Assembly (NCBI GenBank): GCA_031287565.1
Contig: JAITSS010000013.1
Span: 1 to 42,416, forward strand
From: Desulfobulbaceae bacterium
GTDB taxonomy: Bacteria > Desulfobacterota > Desulfobulbia > Desulfobulbales > Desulfocapsaceae
Reading direction: 5' to 3'
Length of the DNA: 42,416 nt
The stretch's first letter is position 1, and each line of letters starts with the position of its first letter. The notes beneath the pieces are model-generated. The model searched no databases. It saw nothing but the letters and a program-made list of their open reading frames with translations, and was not told the origin of the DNA. Position numbers and translations under genes: made by a program. Positions 1 through 7,425 of this stretch are shown in pieces.

Positions 1-120
1 TTCATCCCGCAACGGGCCATCGGCTACCAATCCCCCATCGATGCACTCAAATCATGGTACGCGCAACAGCCTGATCTGTTTGTTAAACAGGTCTATAAAC
101 AGGCGGAACTTGACAGCTAC
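1..120 (+). pseudogene. 3' remnant of an IS481-like transposase (integrase core C-terminus)
   Basis: Frame 1 opens inside a coding sequence and reads FIPQRAIGYQSPIDALKSWY followed by a PDLFVK segment and an ELDS ending. This matches the C-terminal tail of DDE integrase-core transposases of the IS481 type (HIPQRALG..TP..AL..W....PELFVK). That family normally stops within a few residues of this point. Here the frame runs on into antisense of the neighbouring radical SAM gene and stops only at 214-216, so the native stop and the right terminal inverted repeat are missing. The rest of the element, if present, lies left of the window. The family call is from remembered motif similarity and is moderate; that it is a broken insertion-sequence end is likely. 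Confidence 0.6.
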
Positions 121-1343
121 CGCCGCCGTGGGCGGAAGCTGCCGTCGGCCATTTCTTTGCGCACCACCCGTTCAAAGAGGCGGGCCATTTTTATCTGCTG
201 CGATTCCCGACCATAGAAGCTGTCCCAGGCGTCATCGAGCAATTGTCGCAGGCGTTCGGCGCTCATATGTTTCGGTTGATAGACGACCTGATCCGCCGAA
301 TATTTATCCCAATCGTAGGTCAGAATTCGTTTCTGTTTATGCAATTCGTCATAGGCTTTGGTATGCGGGAATGGCGTCAGCACCGTGAATTCAGCCAAAT
401 CAAGCTCAATTTCCAACAGAAAATCGATCAGGCGTTTGATAAAATCTTCGCTATGATTATCAAGTCCCAATAAAATTGTGCCCTCGACGCCGATGCCGTG
501 GTCATGGTAACGCTTAACGCGCTCGCGGATGTAGTCCGAAGTATCAAAAACCGCCTGATACACATACCAGGCCCCGGCCTGGGCGGCCAAATCCAGCACT
601 TCCGGTTTATCCTCAATCGGATGGCAGCACCATTTTTTCTTCAGCGGAATCATCTCGCGGAACAAATCCAGTTCCCATTTGGTATCCTGGGCCAGCGAAT
701 TATCGACCAGAAAGAGGCGGTTATTATCAATTGAGGCCATTTCGGCGATGGTTTTATCAATTGGCCGTGGTCTAAACTGACGCCCACCTAAATAGGCGAC
801 GGCGCAGGGATAGCAGTGGAAGCGGCAGCCGCGCGAGGCGTGCACCAGATCGACCATGCGCAAGCCCTTGTAGCTGTAGAAATCCCGGTTGAGAATGTCG
901 CGTCGCGCCGTACCAACCATGGCTATATCCGGAGGATCATTCAAATAATTGTAGCATGGCTTCAATGTGCCGGCCTTGAAGTCGGCCAGGACTTCGGCCA
1001 TGCGGCCTTCCGCCTCGCCTAAAAATATCGCGTCGGCGTGGGCCATGGTTTCCTCGGCGTGCAGCATGGTGGCGATGCCGCCAAAGATGACCTTTATCCC
1101 CATTTTTCGGTACGTATCGGCGATTTGCCAGCCGCGCTTGACCTGCACGGTCAGCATCATCGAAATCGCCACCAGATCGTCCGAGGCGGCGAAGTCTATT
1201 TCCTGCCGGTTTTCGTCAATAAATTCAACCTCGACGTCCGGCGGCAGCGCGGCGGCAAACACCACCGGCCCGTGCGGCGGCAGGTGAAATTCGGTCTGGC
1301 GGCAAAGCTTCGGCCATTTCGGGTAGATGAGTGTCAGTTTCAT
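117..1343 (-). CDS. B12-binding-type radical SAM protein of unknown substrate
   Basis: A 408-residue protein. The first 140 or so residues look like a cobalamin-binding-type Rossmann domain (MKLTLIYPKWP start, VIFGG, FLGEAEG) without an obvious DxHxxG base-off motif. The radical SAM core follows with the CxxxCxxC cluster motif in ASRGCRFHCYPC, which would ligate a 4Fe-4S cluster, and later strands such as GTILLGLDNHSEDF. Such enzymes methylate or rearrange small molecules, lipids, peptides or RNA; nothing here sets the substrate. It is the last gene of the minus-strand cassette, 21 bp after the TPR gene, and has no strong ribosome binding site. Its stop codon falls at the junction with the transposase remnant, so the C-terminus (FRPRRR) may have been altered by that insertion. 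Confidence 0.75.
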   Translation of the reverse strand: MKLTLIYPKWPKLCRQTEFHLPPHGPVVFAAALPPDVEVEFIDENRQEIDFAASDDLVAISMMLTVQVKRGWQIADTYRKMGIKVIFGGIATMLHAEETMAHADAIFLGEAEGRMAEVLADFKAGTLKPCYNYLNDPPDIAMVGTARRDILNRDFYSYKGLRMVDLVHASRGCRFHCYPCAVAYLGGRQFRPRPIDKTIAEMASIDNNRLFLVDNSLAQDTKWELDLFREMIPLKKKWCCHPIEDKPEVLDLAAQAGAWYVYQAVFDTSDYIRERVKRYHDHGIGVEGTILLGLDNHSEDFIKRLIDFLLEIELDLAEFTVLTPFPHTKAYDELHKQKRILTYDWDKYSADQVVYQPKHMSAERLRQLLDDAWDSFYGRESQQIKMARLFERVVRKEMADGSFRPRRR

Positions 1344-1364
1344 AGGAAGATAAAGAGGCTGGAA

Positions 1365-2465
1365 TTAGTCGAGTTCGTGTATTTTTTTTAAGACCACCGA
1401 CAAGTCGCGCAGCGATTGTGGCGTTTCACCCAAGCGCTCGATGATCTTCCGGCGAAGGCCGAGGCTTTCTTGGTAGGCTTGCCGCGCCGCTTCCAGTTGC
1501 CCCAAGGCTTGCGCCGTCTCGCCGACTTTATTCAACGAAATCGACAAGTCGCGTAGCGATTGTGGCGTTTCACCCAAGCGCTCGATGATCTTCCGGTCGA
1601 GGCCGAGGCTTTCTTCGTAGGCTTGCCGCGCCGCTTCCAGTTGCCCCAAGGCTTGCGCCGTCTCGCCGACTTGATTCAAGGAAATCGACAAGTCGCGCAG
1701 CGATTGTGGCGTTTCACCCAAGCGCTCAATTTGTTGTCGGCAAAAGTCCAACAAGCGGGCGGCGATCTCACCGGCCTGCTGATGGCGCCTGAGTTGGTCA
1801 TACACCTGATAGGCGCGTTGCCCGGCCAGAAAAATGCCGCGATCCATTGCATCCTTCCCGCGCAGCCGTTCCCACTCACCAATCAGGGATAAATCATAGT
1901 CGGAAGAAATCTCCGCCGGGGCGGCCGGTCTTTCCGGCGGCGGGGCGGTGGCCACCTGTGGCCTTGTCGGCGCCAGCCAGTTTTCCGTGGTCAGGCTGAA
2001 GTGACGAATCGACCAGAGATCGGGGGCCAATCGCTTGGTGGCGACAAACTCGGCGGCGGGCAGAATCAGGACCAGCGGACACCCCAAAGAGCGCCGCAAG
2101 GCCTCGCGACGTTCGTTGAGACGTAGGAGAAAGGTGATGCGGGCTTCTCGCCAATCCTCGCCCAATTCCGAACTCAGATCGAGCCAATAGGGGGCCTGTA
2201 ACGCGGCTTTGTGAACAGGCGGACGCAACAATTCCGGCAGAATTTTGCCGAACAGTCCATCCGGCTGTTGTGGCAAGGCTATCTCCAGCCGCGTCAGCCG
2301 CGCTCGGTAGATGTCAGCCAGCCGCTCACGAAACAGGCGAATCACGGCGGCATGGGCGGTAAAAATGAAGCACAGCGCAAAGCCATCACACCATTCGAGA
2401 TGCCGCTTGACACGCAACCAGGCGGCTTCGCCATCTTGACTTAAATGAGGCGGGGGCGGCGTCAT
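1365..2465 (-). CDS. TPR protein with an N-terminal conflict-system-like domain
   Basis: A 366-residue protein. Residues 15-160 form a predicted alpha/beta domain with RVKRHLEWCDGFALCFIF, LLRLNERREALRR and APDLWSIR; I recall this layout from the N-termini of TPR proteins encoded beside P-loop ATPases, where it may be an inactive NTPase-like fold. A Pro/Ala linker (165-187) precedes a helical segment. Near-identical 48-residue units follow from about 247: ERLGETPQSLRDLS, then VGETAQALGQLEAARQAY, with two full copies and a partial third. TPRs normally bind partner proteins, here most likely the ATPase whose stop codon is 6 bp upstream. No catalytic residues are evident. A sensor or scaffold role is inference from gene order and architecture. 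Confidence 0.65.
   Translation of the reverse strand: MTPPPPHLSQDGEAAWLRVKRHLEWCDGFALCFIFTAHAAVIRLFRERLADIYRARLTRLEIALPQQPDGLFGKILPELLRPPVHKAALQAPYWLDLSSELGEDWREARITFLLRLNERREALRRSLGCPLVLILPAAEFVATKRLAPDLWSIRHFSLTTENWLAPTRPQVATAPPPERPAAPAEISSDYDLSLIGEWERLRGKDAMDRGIFLAGQRAYQVYDQLRRHQQAGEIAARLLDFCRQQIERLGETPQSLRDLSISLNQVGETAQALGQLEAARQAYEESLGLDRKIIERLGETPQSLRDLSISLNKVGETAQALGQLEAARQAYQESLGLRRKIIERLGETPQSLRDLSVVLKKIHELD
1398..1735 (-). repeat. 144-bp in-frame tandem repeat encoding TPR units
   Basis: The segment beginning CGACAAGTCGCGCAGCGATT on the plus strand starts at 1398 and recurs at 1542 (one base different) and 1686, an exact 144-bp period, giving about 2.3 copies. Each unit encodes 48 residues, so copy changes keep the frame. 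DNA identity is high enough to suggest recent duplication or gene conversion rather than ancient TPR divergence. Confidence 0.95.
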
Positions 2466-2471
2466 CGGCTA

Positions 2472-3812
2472 TCAATCTGTTTCTGTGGACATTCTTTTCA
2501 CTTCTTCCTCAATCACTGGATGGATATCAAACCAAGGTTCACCGTTCTGATAATTCATAATCAGATTGGAATCGAAAAAGCGGGCTAAATCGGGCAGGGC
2601 CTTTGTGTTGGCTAATGACGCCTGCTTGGTCGTATGAATTTCCGCCAGCCAGCGGGCGTCGTCTTTCGCAATCGGCAGCAGTTCGTTTCTGAGTTGCTGC
2701 ACCACCCGAGAGACCACGTCCTCGCCTGGCGCGGCCTCCGGATTCTTCTCCCGCAGAGTTCGTACAATTAAGGCGAATTCCCGTAGCAGTCGGAAAAAAT
2801 CCCGCATGTCGCCGCCGGACCAGATGGCCAATTGATTGAGAAAATCTTCCGGGACAATTTCCTCCCAGTCGGAAAAACGTTGCGCGACAAGGCGTTTCAT
2901 TATTCCCAGTCCGGCTTCATCCCCTTGTCCGTCGCGCCCCCGGACATGAATGTTCGGCCATTGACTTATGGGATGCCCGTCCAGCGCCCTTCCCAGGTTT
3001 TTGCTTAAAATGGGCAGAAACGGCGGCACGGTATACACCACATGCAGCTTGGGGTAGTCAAGGTTGGCGGCCTGGCCGGAAAACAGTTCGACGACGCTGT
3101 CGTACAACTGTTGAGCGCTTTCTCCCACGCCGCGCAACTGCTCCATGGAATCGACCAACAGCACGACTTTGAGGTCGGCCTTTCCTTTTTCCCGCCGGAT
3201 TGCCGTCACCAAATCATCGACGAATTTGTGGGCGTCAGCGACGAGTTGCGTGGTATGCCCTGCCAGGCTTTGCTGGATTTTTTCTTTGAAGGTCGTGTCC
3301 GTTTGCAATTTCAGTCCAATATCGGCCACCGGCGATTTGATGGTCGTCTCGCCTAACTCGATCTTGCCTGTAAGAAAGTTCATCAGCCTGGCACCATAAC
3401 CTTCTCGTAATGGCTTCAGGTGGCAATCGGCCGATTCTTCCACGGCATCGGACAGGGCGGCCATCAAAGAAAGGGTGAAATCGGAAATGGCGATCGGTTT
3501 GGTCATCAAGACATACTTGAGCATATCGACGAGGAACACCACGCAGCCCGACTTTTCGAGCAGCTTTTTCAGACGCAGCAGTTCCGTGCTCTTGCCGTTT
3601 CCGCGGAATCCAGTCAGCAGATGGACGCTTTCCGATTCCGCCCACTCAATCCGATCCGATAAAGCGCGAATGGGATCTTTTTCGGCGGTTTCTTCCAAGC
3701 GTCGAACGTAGTAGAGATCATCCGGGGCCAGCGGCAAAGCGCCTTTTCCAGAGAAACATTGATAAAACCGGCGCAGTTGGTCACTTTTCGACTGATTCTT
3801 TTGACTGGTCAT
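2472..3812 (-). CDS. P-loop ATPase (AAA/STAND-like) paired with the TPR protein
   Basis: A 446-residue protein. Walker A is GFRGNGKST at 68-76 and Walker B is VVLLVDSMEQL at 216-226, where an Asp-Ser replaces the usual Asp-Glu. The region before Walker A (SDRIEWAESESVHLLTG) fits an Orc/Cdc6- or STAND-like AAA fold; the C-terminal third (WSGGDMRDFFRLLREFALIVR) resembles the helical lid and winged region of those ATPases. The ATG overlaps the methyltransferase stop by 4 bp (ATGA) and the TPR gene follows after 6 bp, so the three are probably translated together. No membrane segments. It probably works as a nucleotide-driven switch signalling to or loading the TPR partner; that role is inferred from context, not from a known family name. 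Confidence 0.7.
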   Translation of the reverse strand: MTSQKNQSKSDQLRRFYQCFSGKGALPLAPDDLYYVRRLEETAEKDPIRALSDRIEWAESESVHLLTGFRGNGKSTELLRLKKLLEKSGCVVFLVDMLKYVLMTKPIAISDFTLSLMAALSDAVEESADCHLKPLREGYGARLMNFLTGKIELGETTIKSPVADIGLKLQTDTTFKEKIQQSLAGHTTQLVADAHKFVDDLVTAIRREKGKADLKVVLLVDSMEQLRGVGESAQQLYDSVVELFSGQAANLDYPKLHVVYTVPPFLPILSKNLGRALDGHPISQWPNIHVRGRDGQGDEAGLGIMKRLVAQRFSDWEEIVPEDFLNQLAIWSGGDMRDFFRLLREFALIVRTLREKNPEAAPGEDVVSRVVQQLRNELLPIAKDDARWLAEIHTTKQASLANTKALPDLARFFDSNLIMNYQNGEPWFDIHPVIEEEVKRMSTETD

Positions 3813-4549
3813 GATGGTTTTCTCCCTCCGAATACGGCGAAACAGGAATTTTTATGCAGCGCGTCAACGACGGTAAAGCCGACACGCCGCAGCAAATCAA
3901 GCTGAAAGGTCAGGGGCCTGGGCGAATCCTCGCGGTCGATCGAGGCGAAAACGCCGTCGCGGTAATCGGGGCCGCCGACTGTGGCCAGATAATCGCCGTA
4001 ACGCCGCCACATCAGGGATTGGAGCGCCGGGATTTCGTGGCTGACCAAATCCGAGAGCCAAAACGAGCCGCCGGGCCTGAGCAGGCGAAAAATTTTATCG
4101 AAGACCGAAAACCAGTCGGCGTCGTCGCGCAGATGATGCAGAACAGCGGCGGCGACAACGACGTCATAGTGGTTATCCGGTAAAGACGCGAGGCGAAAAT
4201 CGCCTTGAAAAACCGAGACTTTTCCGGTGGTCTCCCGCGAAACCCGCTCTTTCGCCCGCGTAAGCATGGCGCCGCTCAAATCGAGCAGATCACAATCAGG
4301 ATTGGTGGCGACCGCGCGAACAATTTTGATGCTGTTGTTGCCAGCGCCGCAACCAATATCTAAAATCCGCCGCATTGCCGGGGTGGCGGCCACAGCGGCC
4401 TGGGCGATCAGCTCCAGGGCCAGCGGCGCGTCAATGGTTGAAACCTGACCGGTTTCAAGATTGGAAAAACGCTCAACATCGTTATCGAATCGCTGTCTTA
4501 TTTCTTCCGGTGTGGATTTAGCGGACAGAGAAGTGGCAAAAAGAGACAT
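3809..4549 (-). CDS. Class I SAM-dependent methyltransferase
   Basis: A 246-residue soluble protein with the Rossmann methyltransferase fold. Motif I is LDIGCGAGNN at 63-72, the acidic end of strand beta-2 is in DLLDLSGAML, motif II/III is FQGDFRLASLPDNHYDVVVA, and LRPGGSFWLSDL is the post-III strand. This pattern is typical of Methyltransf_11/25 enzymes acting on small molecules or modified nucleosides; DNA-methylase motifs (NPPY, DPPY) are absent. The start has an AGGAAC ribosome binding site. Its stop overlaps the ATPase start in ATGA. It lies 60 bp after the AAA/MAD4-like pair, where a TATACT is visible but no matching -35 box, so it may start its own transcript. Substrate is unknown. Confidence 0.8.
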   Translation of the reverse strand: MSLFATSLSAKSTPEEIRQRFDNDVERFSNLETGQVSTIDAPLALELIAQAAVAATPAMRRILDIGCGAGNNSIKIVRAVATNPDCDLLDLSGAMLTRAKERVSRETTGKVSVFQGDFRLASLPDNHYDVVVAAAVLHHLRDDADWFSVFDKIFRLLRPGGSFWLSDLVSHEIPALQSLMWRRYGDYLATVGGPDYRDGVFASIDREDSPRPLTFQLDLLRRVGFTVVDALHKNSCFAVFGGRKPS

Positions 4550-4609
4550 AAGTTCCTGAAATTATGACAAAGAAAGCAGAGTATACGAGGATGATTTTTA
4601 TCACGCCGC

Positions 4610-5236
4610 TTAACGCATCGGAAACCATTCTCGAAGAACATCGACAAACAAGCGAAAGCTGCCGCATTCTGACAAGCCCGTTATTCCCGCCTGCTTTCCT
4701 ATTTCGGCAAAATCACGCGGTGAAATCGTCCTTCTGAGTCGTTCACGCATCACGTATTCAAACAATTCCTTCGGTTGCTGACTCTTGAGCGCCTCCAGCG
4801 TCATGTCCAATTTCTCGGCCCGTTCGTTCAGCCAGGCCTGAAGTTGGTCTTCCGCGATCCTCCAATGGGAAAGCAAAGCGCTTTCGCAGCGCCAAAGCCA
4901 TTCTTCCAATTCCGGAACAAAGATGATAACGGCGCTGTTCCTTTTCCAGGTAAAGGAATCCAGTTTCTCTTGTATTTCAGCTCGCGTTTGTTCCGGCGTC
5001 TGGCGATGATCCCGTCCAGAACCGTGATGATCCCAGAACAAAAACGCCTTGTGGTATTCCCTTTTCTTCATGCGGGTTAATTCCGCGCCGCTTTGCACCA
5101 TACCCGCATCTTTCTGCGGATGACGCGCAATATCGAAATCAATCGGCCTGACGCCAAGCGCCTGATGTTTGCGCAGAATTTCACGCAGAAAAGCCTCGGC
5201 ATCCGCGTCAGCGGCATAGAGGAGCAGGTCTTTCAT
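4610..5236 (-). CDS. MAD4-like small defence-associated protein
   Basis: A 208-residue protein. I chose the ATG at 5236 because it overlaps the upstream ATPase stop in ATGA; a longer reading frame to 5287 would lie inside the ATPase gene. Visible features are an N-terminal strand with acidic residues (LLYAADADAEAFL, D10/D12), GVRPIDFDIARHP at 28-40, AFLFWDHHGSGRD at 64-76 and VPELEEWLW at 107-115. This Toprim-like acidic pattern matches my memory of proteins named MAD4 in the methylation-associated defence system, which are encoded next to an AAA ATPase. No other MADS subunit (DNA methylase, kinase, specificity subunit) is visible, so this would be a stand-alone pair. A nuclease or effector role is inferred. 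Confidence 0.6.
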   Translation of the reverse strand: MKDLLLYAADADAEAFLREILRKHQALGVRPIDFDIARHPQKDAGMVQSGAELTRMKKREYHKAFLFWDHHGSGRDHRQTPEQTRAEIQEKLDSFTWKRNSAVIIFVPELEEWLWRCESALLSHWRIAEDQLQAWLNERAEKLDMTLEALKSQQPKELFEYVMRERLRRTISPRDFAEIGKQAGITGLSECGSFRLFVDVLREWFPMR

Positions 5237-6486
5237 TCCAGCACTCCGGCCGCGAACACGATGCCAAGATCGGGAACGCCATCCCAATCTTTCAACGCCG
5301 GATGTTTGCTCCCTTTGGTGATGCGCACGCCTTTGTCATCATGGCTGAAACACAGCAGTGGTTCAACGCCGCATTGCTGAACCACAAACGGAGAATGGGT
5401 TGCTACAAGCACCTGCGCTCCGGGAATGGCGGTCAGTGAACGAAGAATGATTTCCAAGGCCTTGGGATGCACGCCATTTTCCGGTTCCTCCACCATATAT
5501 ATGGCCGATTCCGGCGGGAGAAAGGCCGGAAGCGTCAAGGCCAGCATACGCAATGTGCCGTCCGAGAGCATCCAGCTCGGCGCTTCCAGACCGTCGTCGT
5601 ATCGCAACAGCAGATATTCGGCGTTATCCGCCTGTCTACGCGCCCAACCGATGGCGGCAAGATCAGGCAAGGCATAGCGCAAATGCTCCGCCCAACGAAA
5701 AACAGGCGAATCCTCCTCCGCCCAAGAGGGGCCGGACTCATTTTTCCCCAAAAGACGCCCGACGACGCGCGCCAAATTGGCGCCGTCCAATTCCAGCTCT
5801 GTTGGTCGCAGAGCAGGACAGGGCAAACGCATGGCGGAACTGTCAAGGCGCATAGAACGCACGCCCTGCATTAGGAAACGCCGGACGGCATTGGCCGTTG
5901 GATAGTATTCTTCGTCTGGAGGCGTCAAAGCCAGCGTCACTTTATCGCGACCGAAATTGAATGAATCTTGATAAGAACCTTTTTCTCTGGTGTAGAAATC
6001 TTTTCCTTTCGAGGTTTTTCCCAGCAATTTTATTTCTGGCCTGGCTCTACTGCTCGAATTCGGATAGTGAAAACCTGCACAGATTCGCGGATTCCATCTG
6101 CCATTTTTGAGAAACTGATCACGGGGATATTGTTCCAGTTGTTCATCATAAATACAGACGCCGTATTGTGAATCCTGACAAATAGCCAGGCGGTAACGCA
6201 GTATGCTTTCAGTCAGCGACGCCAATTGGCGCGAAAGGTCAAGCCACAGTTCAATTTCTATCACTCCGCCTCGCCGCATCCAGGTCAGATCGCGAAAATC
6301 AGGAATAAAACGCGACTCCACCGCCCATGCCGGGCCATGCGTCAGGCAATCCCGCACAAAGTCAATGGCGTCCAGAAATGTGGTTTTGCCAACACCATTC
6401 GGGCCAACCAACACATGAAATTCCGACAACGATTCGGAAATCTCTCCGATTCCTTTGAAATTTCTTATGCTTATGCCAATAATCAT
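5233..6486 (-). CDS. OLD/SMC-type AAA ATPase of a two-gene defence-like module
   Basis: A 417-residue ABC-type ATPase of the AAA_15/AAA_21 kind. Walker A is GPNGVGKT at 28-35, the signature-like segment is WMLSDGTLRMLAL, Walker B is AIYMVEEPENGVHP and the H-loop is LVATHSP. It ends PDLGIVFAAGVLE, an ending I associate with the ATPases that accompany MAD4-like proteins. The start at 6486 follows a good ribosome binding site (GAGGAAAAAGGC); a start 13 codons upstream is possible but adds a low-complexity leader. There is no C-terminal Toprim domain, unlike true OLD nucleases; the partner gene overlapping by 4 bp may supply it. Probably senses phage or DNA damage and licenses its partner, by analogy with Gabija-, PARIS- and MADS-like pairs. 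Confidence 0.75.
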   Translation of the reverse strand: MIIGISIRNFKGIGEISESLSEFHVLVGPNGVGKTTFLDAIDFVRDCLTHGPAWAVESRFIPDFRDLTWMRRGGVIEIELWLDLSRQLASLTESILRYRLAICQDSQYGVCIYDEQLEQYPRDQFLKNGRWNPRICAGFHYPNSSSRARPEIKLLGKTSKGKDFYTREKGSYQDSFNFGRDKVTLALTPPDEEYYPTANAVRRFLMQGVRSMRLDSSAMRLPCPALRPTELELDGANLARVVGRLLGKNESGPSWAEEDSPVFRWAEHLRYALPDLAAIGWARRQADNAEYLLLRYDDGLEAPSWMLSDGTLRMLALTLPAFLPPESAIYMVEEPENGVHPKALEIILRSLTAIPGAQVLVATHSPFVVQQCGVEPLLCFSHDDKGVRITKGSKHPALKDWDGVPDLGIVFAAGVLE

Positions 6487-6606
6487 GCCTTTTTCCTCAT
6501 TTTCACCGCCGCCAATGCCAGACAAACCCCTTTTGTAAGGAAATCAGCGTCTCCGAAAGGCAAAAGGAAGCAGGCAGGAATCGGCGAGACAATCCTATCA
6601 ATGGGA

Positions 6607-7425
6607 TTATCCATTTCTGAAAACCACCCCGGCATAAGCAACAACGCGCTCCATATCGCCACTGGCCGCGCCGGAATCGGTATAGCCAATCAGGCGGGCC
6701 GCGACCCGACTATTTGCCAGAATCGCCAGCATGGCGATCGTGACCGCGACGAAACCGCACATGCTAATATTTTTTTCTAGGCAAATTTTGTATAAACCCT
6801 TTGGATCAAGGGAAAGCACACGTTCAAGCGCCATTGTATCCAGCCGCGCCGCCTCTTTTCTCGCTAAATAATGGCTCATATCGCTGGAGGCGACAATCAA
6901 AGTCTGGCCGGACGATTGCCGAATCGTTTCGGCCAGGGCCACGGCTATTTCCTGACATTCATCAAAGGGAATCGCGGAGACAAGCAACGGCGCGATGCGC
7001 AAATCCTCGCGCAGATATTGTAAGAAAGGCAATTGCGTTTCCAGGCAATGTTCGCGGCGATGTCCGGCCTCGTCATGGACAATAAGCGGCGTTTTCGCCA
7101 GCAAACGGGCGAGAAAGTCGCCGTCCGTCGGCGTATCGCCCAAAGGCGTCCGCCAGGTGGCCAGCGAGGCCGCCGCCGCCGCCGACAAACCGTGGTGCGT
7201 TGGCCCCAGCAAAATCACCCGCTCCGGGATTTCAGCCTGGGCGAGAACAGCAGCGGCAAGCGCCCCGGAATACACATAACCGGCGTGCGGGCATAAGAGT
7301 GCCAACGCCTGGCGCGGCGTGGCGGGCGAGGCGCTGAAAAAACCGGCCAGCATTGGCCGCAATTGCCGCGCGTCATCGGGATAAAACAAACCGGCGACGG
7401 CTGGATGACGAATATTTTCAGTCAT
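6607..7425 (-). CDS. MEMO family protein (AmmeMemoRadiSam system protein B)
   Basis: A 272-residue soluble protein of the MEMO family, related in fold to extradiol dioxygenases. Family landmarks are RHPAVAGLFYPDD at the N-terminus, LCPHAGYVYSG, LLGPTHHG, REHCLETQLPFLQYL, VASSDMSHYL and a C-terminal MCGFVAV; the conserved His and Cys residues line a metal-like pocket. Its biochemical role is unsettled. It often neighbours AMMECR1 and a radical SAM protein, but neither is adjacent here. I prefer the ATG at 7425 (MTENIRHPAVAG); one at 7437 lies further inside cysS. Either way the gene overlaps the end of cysS and is probably cotranscribed with it. About 120 bp separate it from the defence-like pair. 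Confidence 0.9.
   Translation of the reverse strand: MTENIRHPAVAGLFYPDDARQLRPMLAGFFSASPATPRQALALLCPHAGYVYSGALAAAVLAQAEIPERVILLGPTHHGLSAAAAASLATWRTPLGDTPTDGDFLARLLAKTPLIVHDEAGHRREHCLETQLPFLQYLREDLRIAPLLVSAIPFDECQEIAVALAETIRQSSGQTLIVASSDMSHYLARKEAARLDTMALERVLSLDPKGLYKICLEKNISMCGFVAVTIAMLAILANSRVAARLIGYTDSGAASGDMERVVAYAGVVFRNG

Noticed and set aside
1398..1735. Regular repeats that could suggest a CRISPR array
   Set aside because: The units are 144 bp, contiguous and in frame as TPR coding sequence; there are no short repeats with unique spacers.
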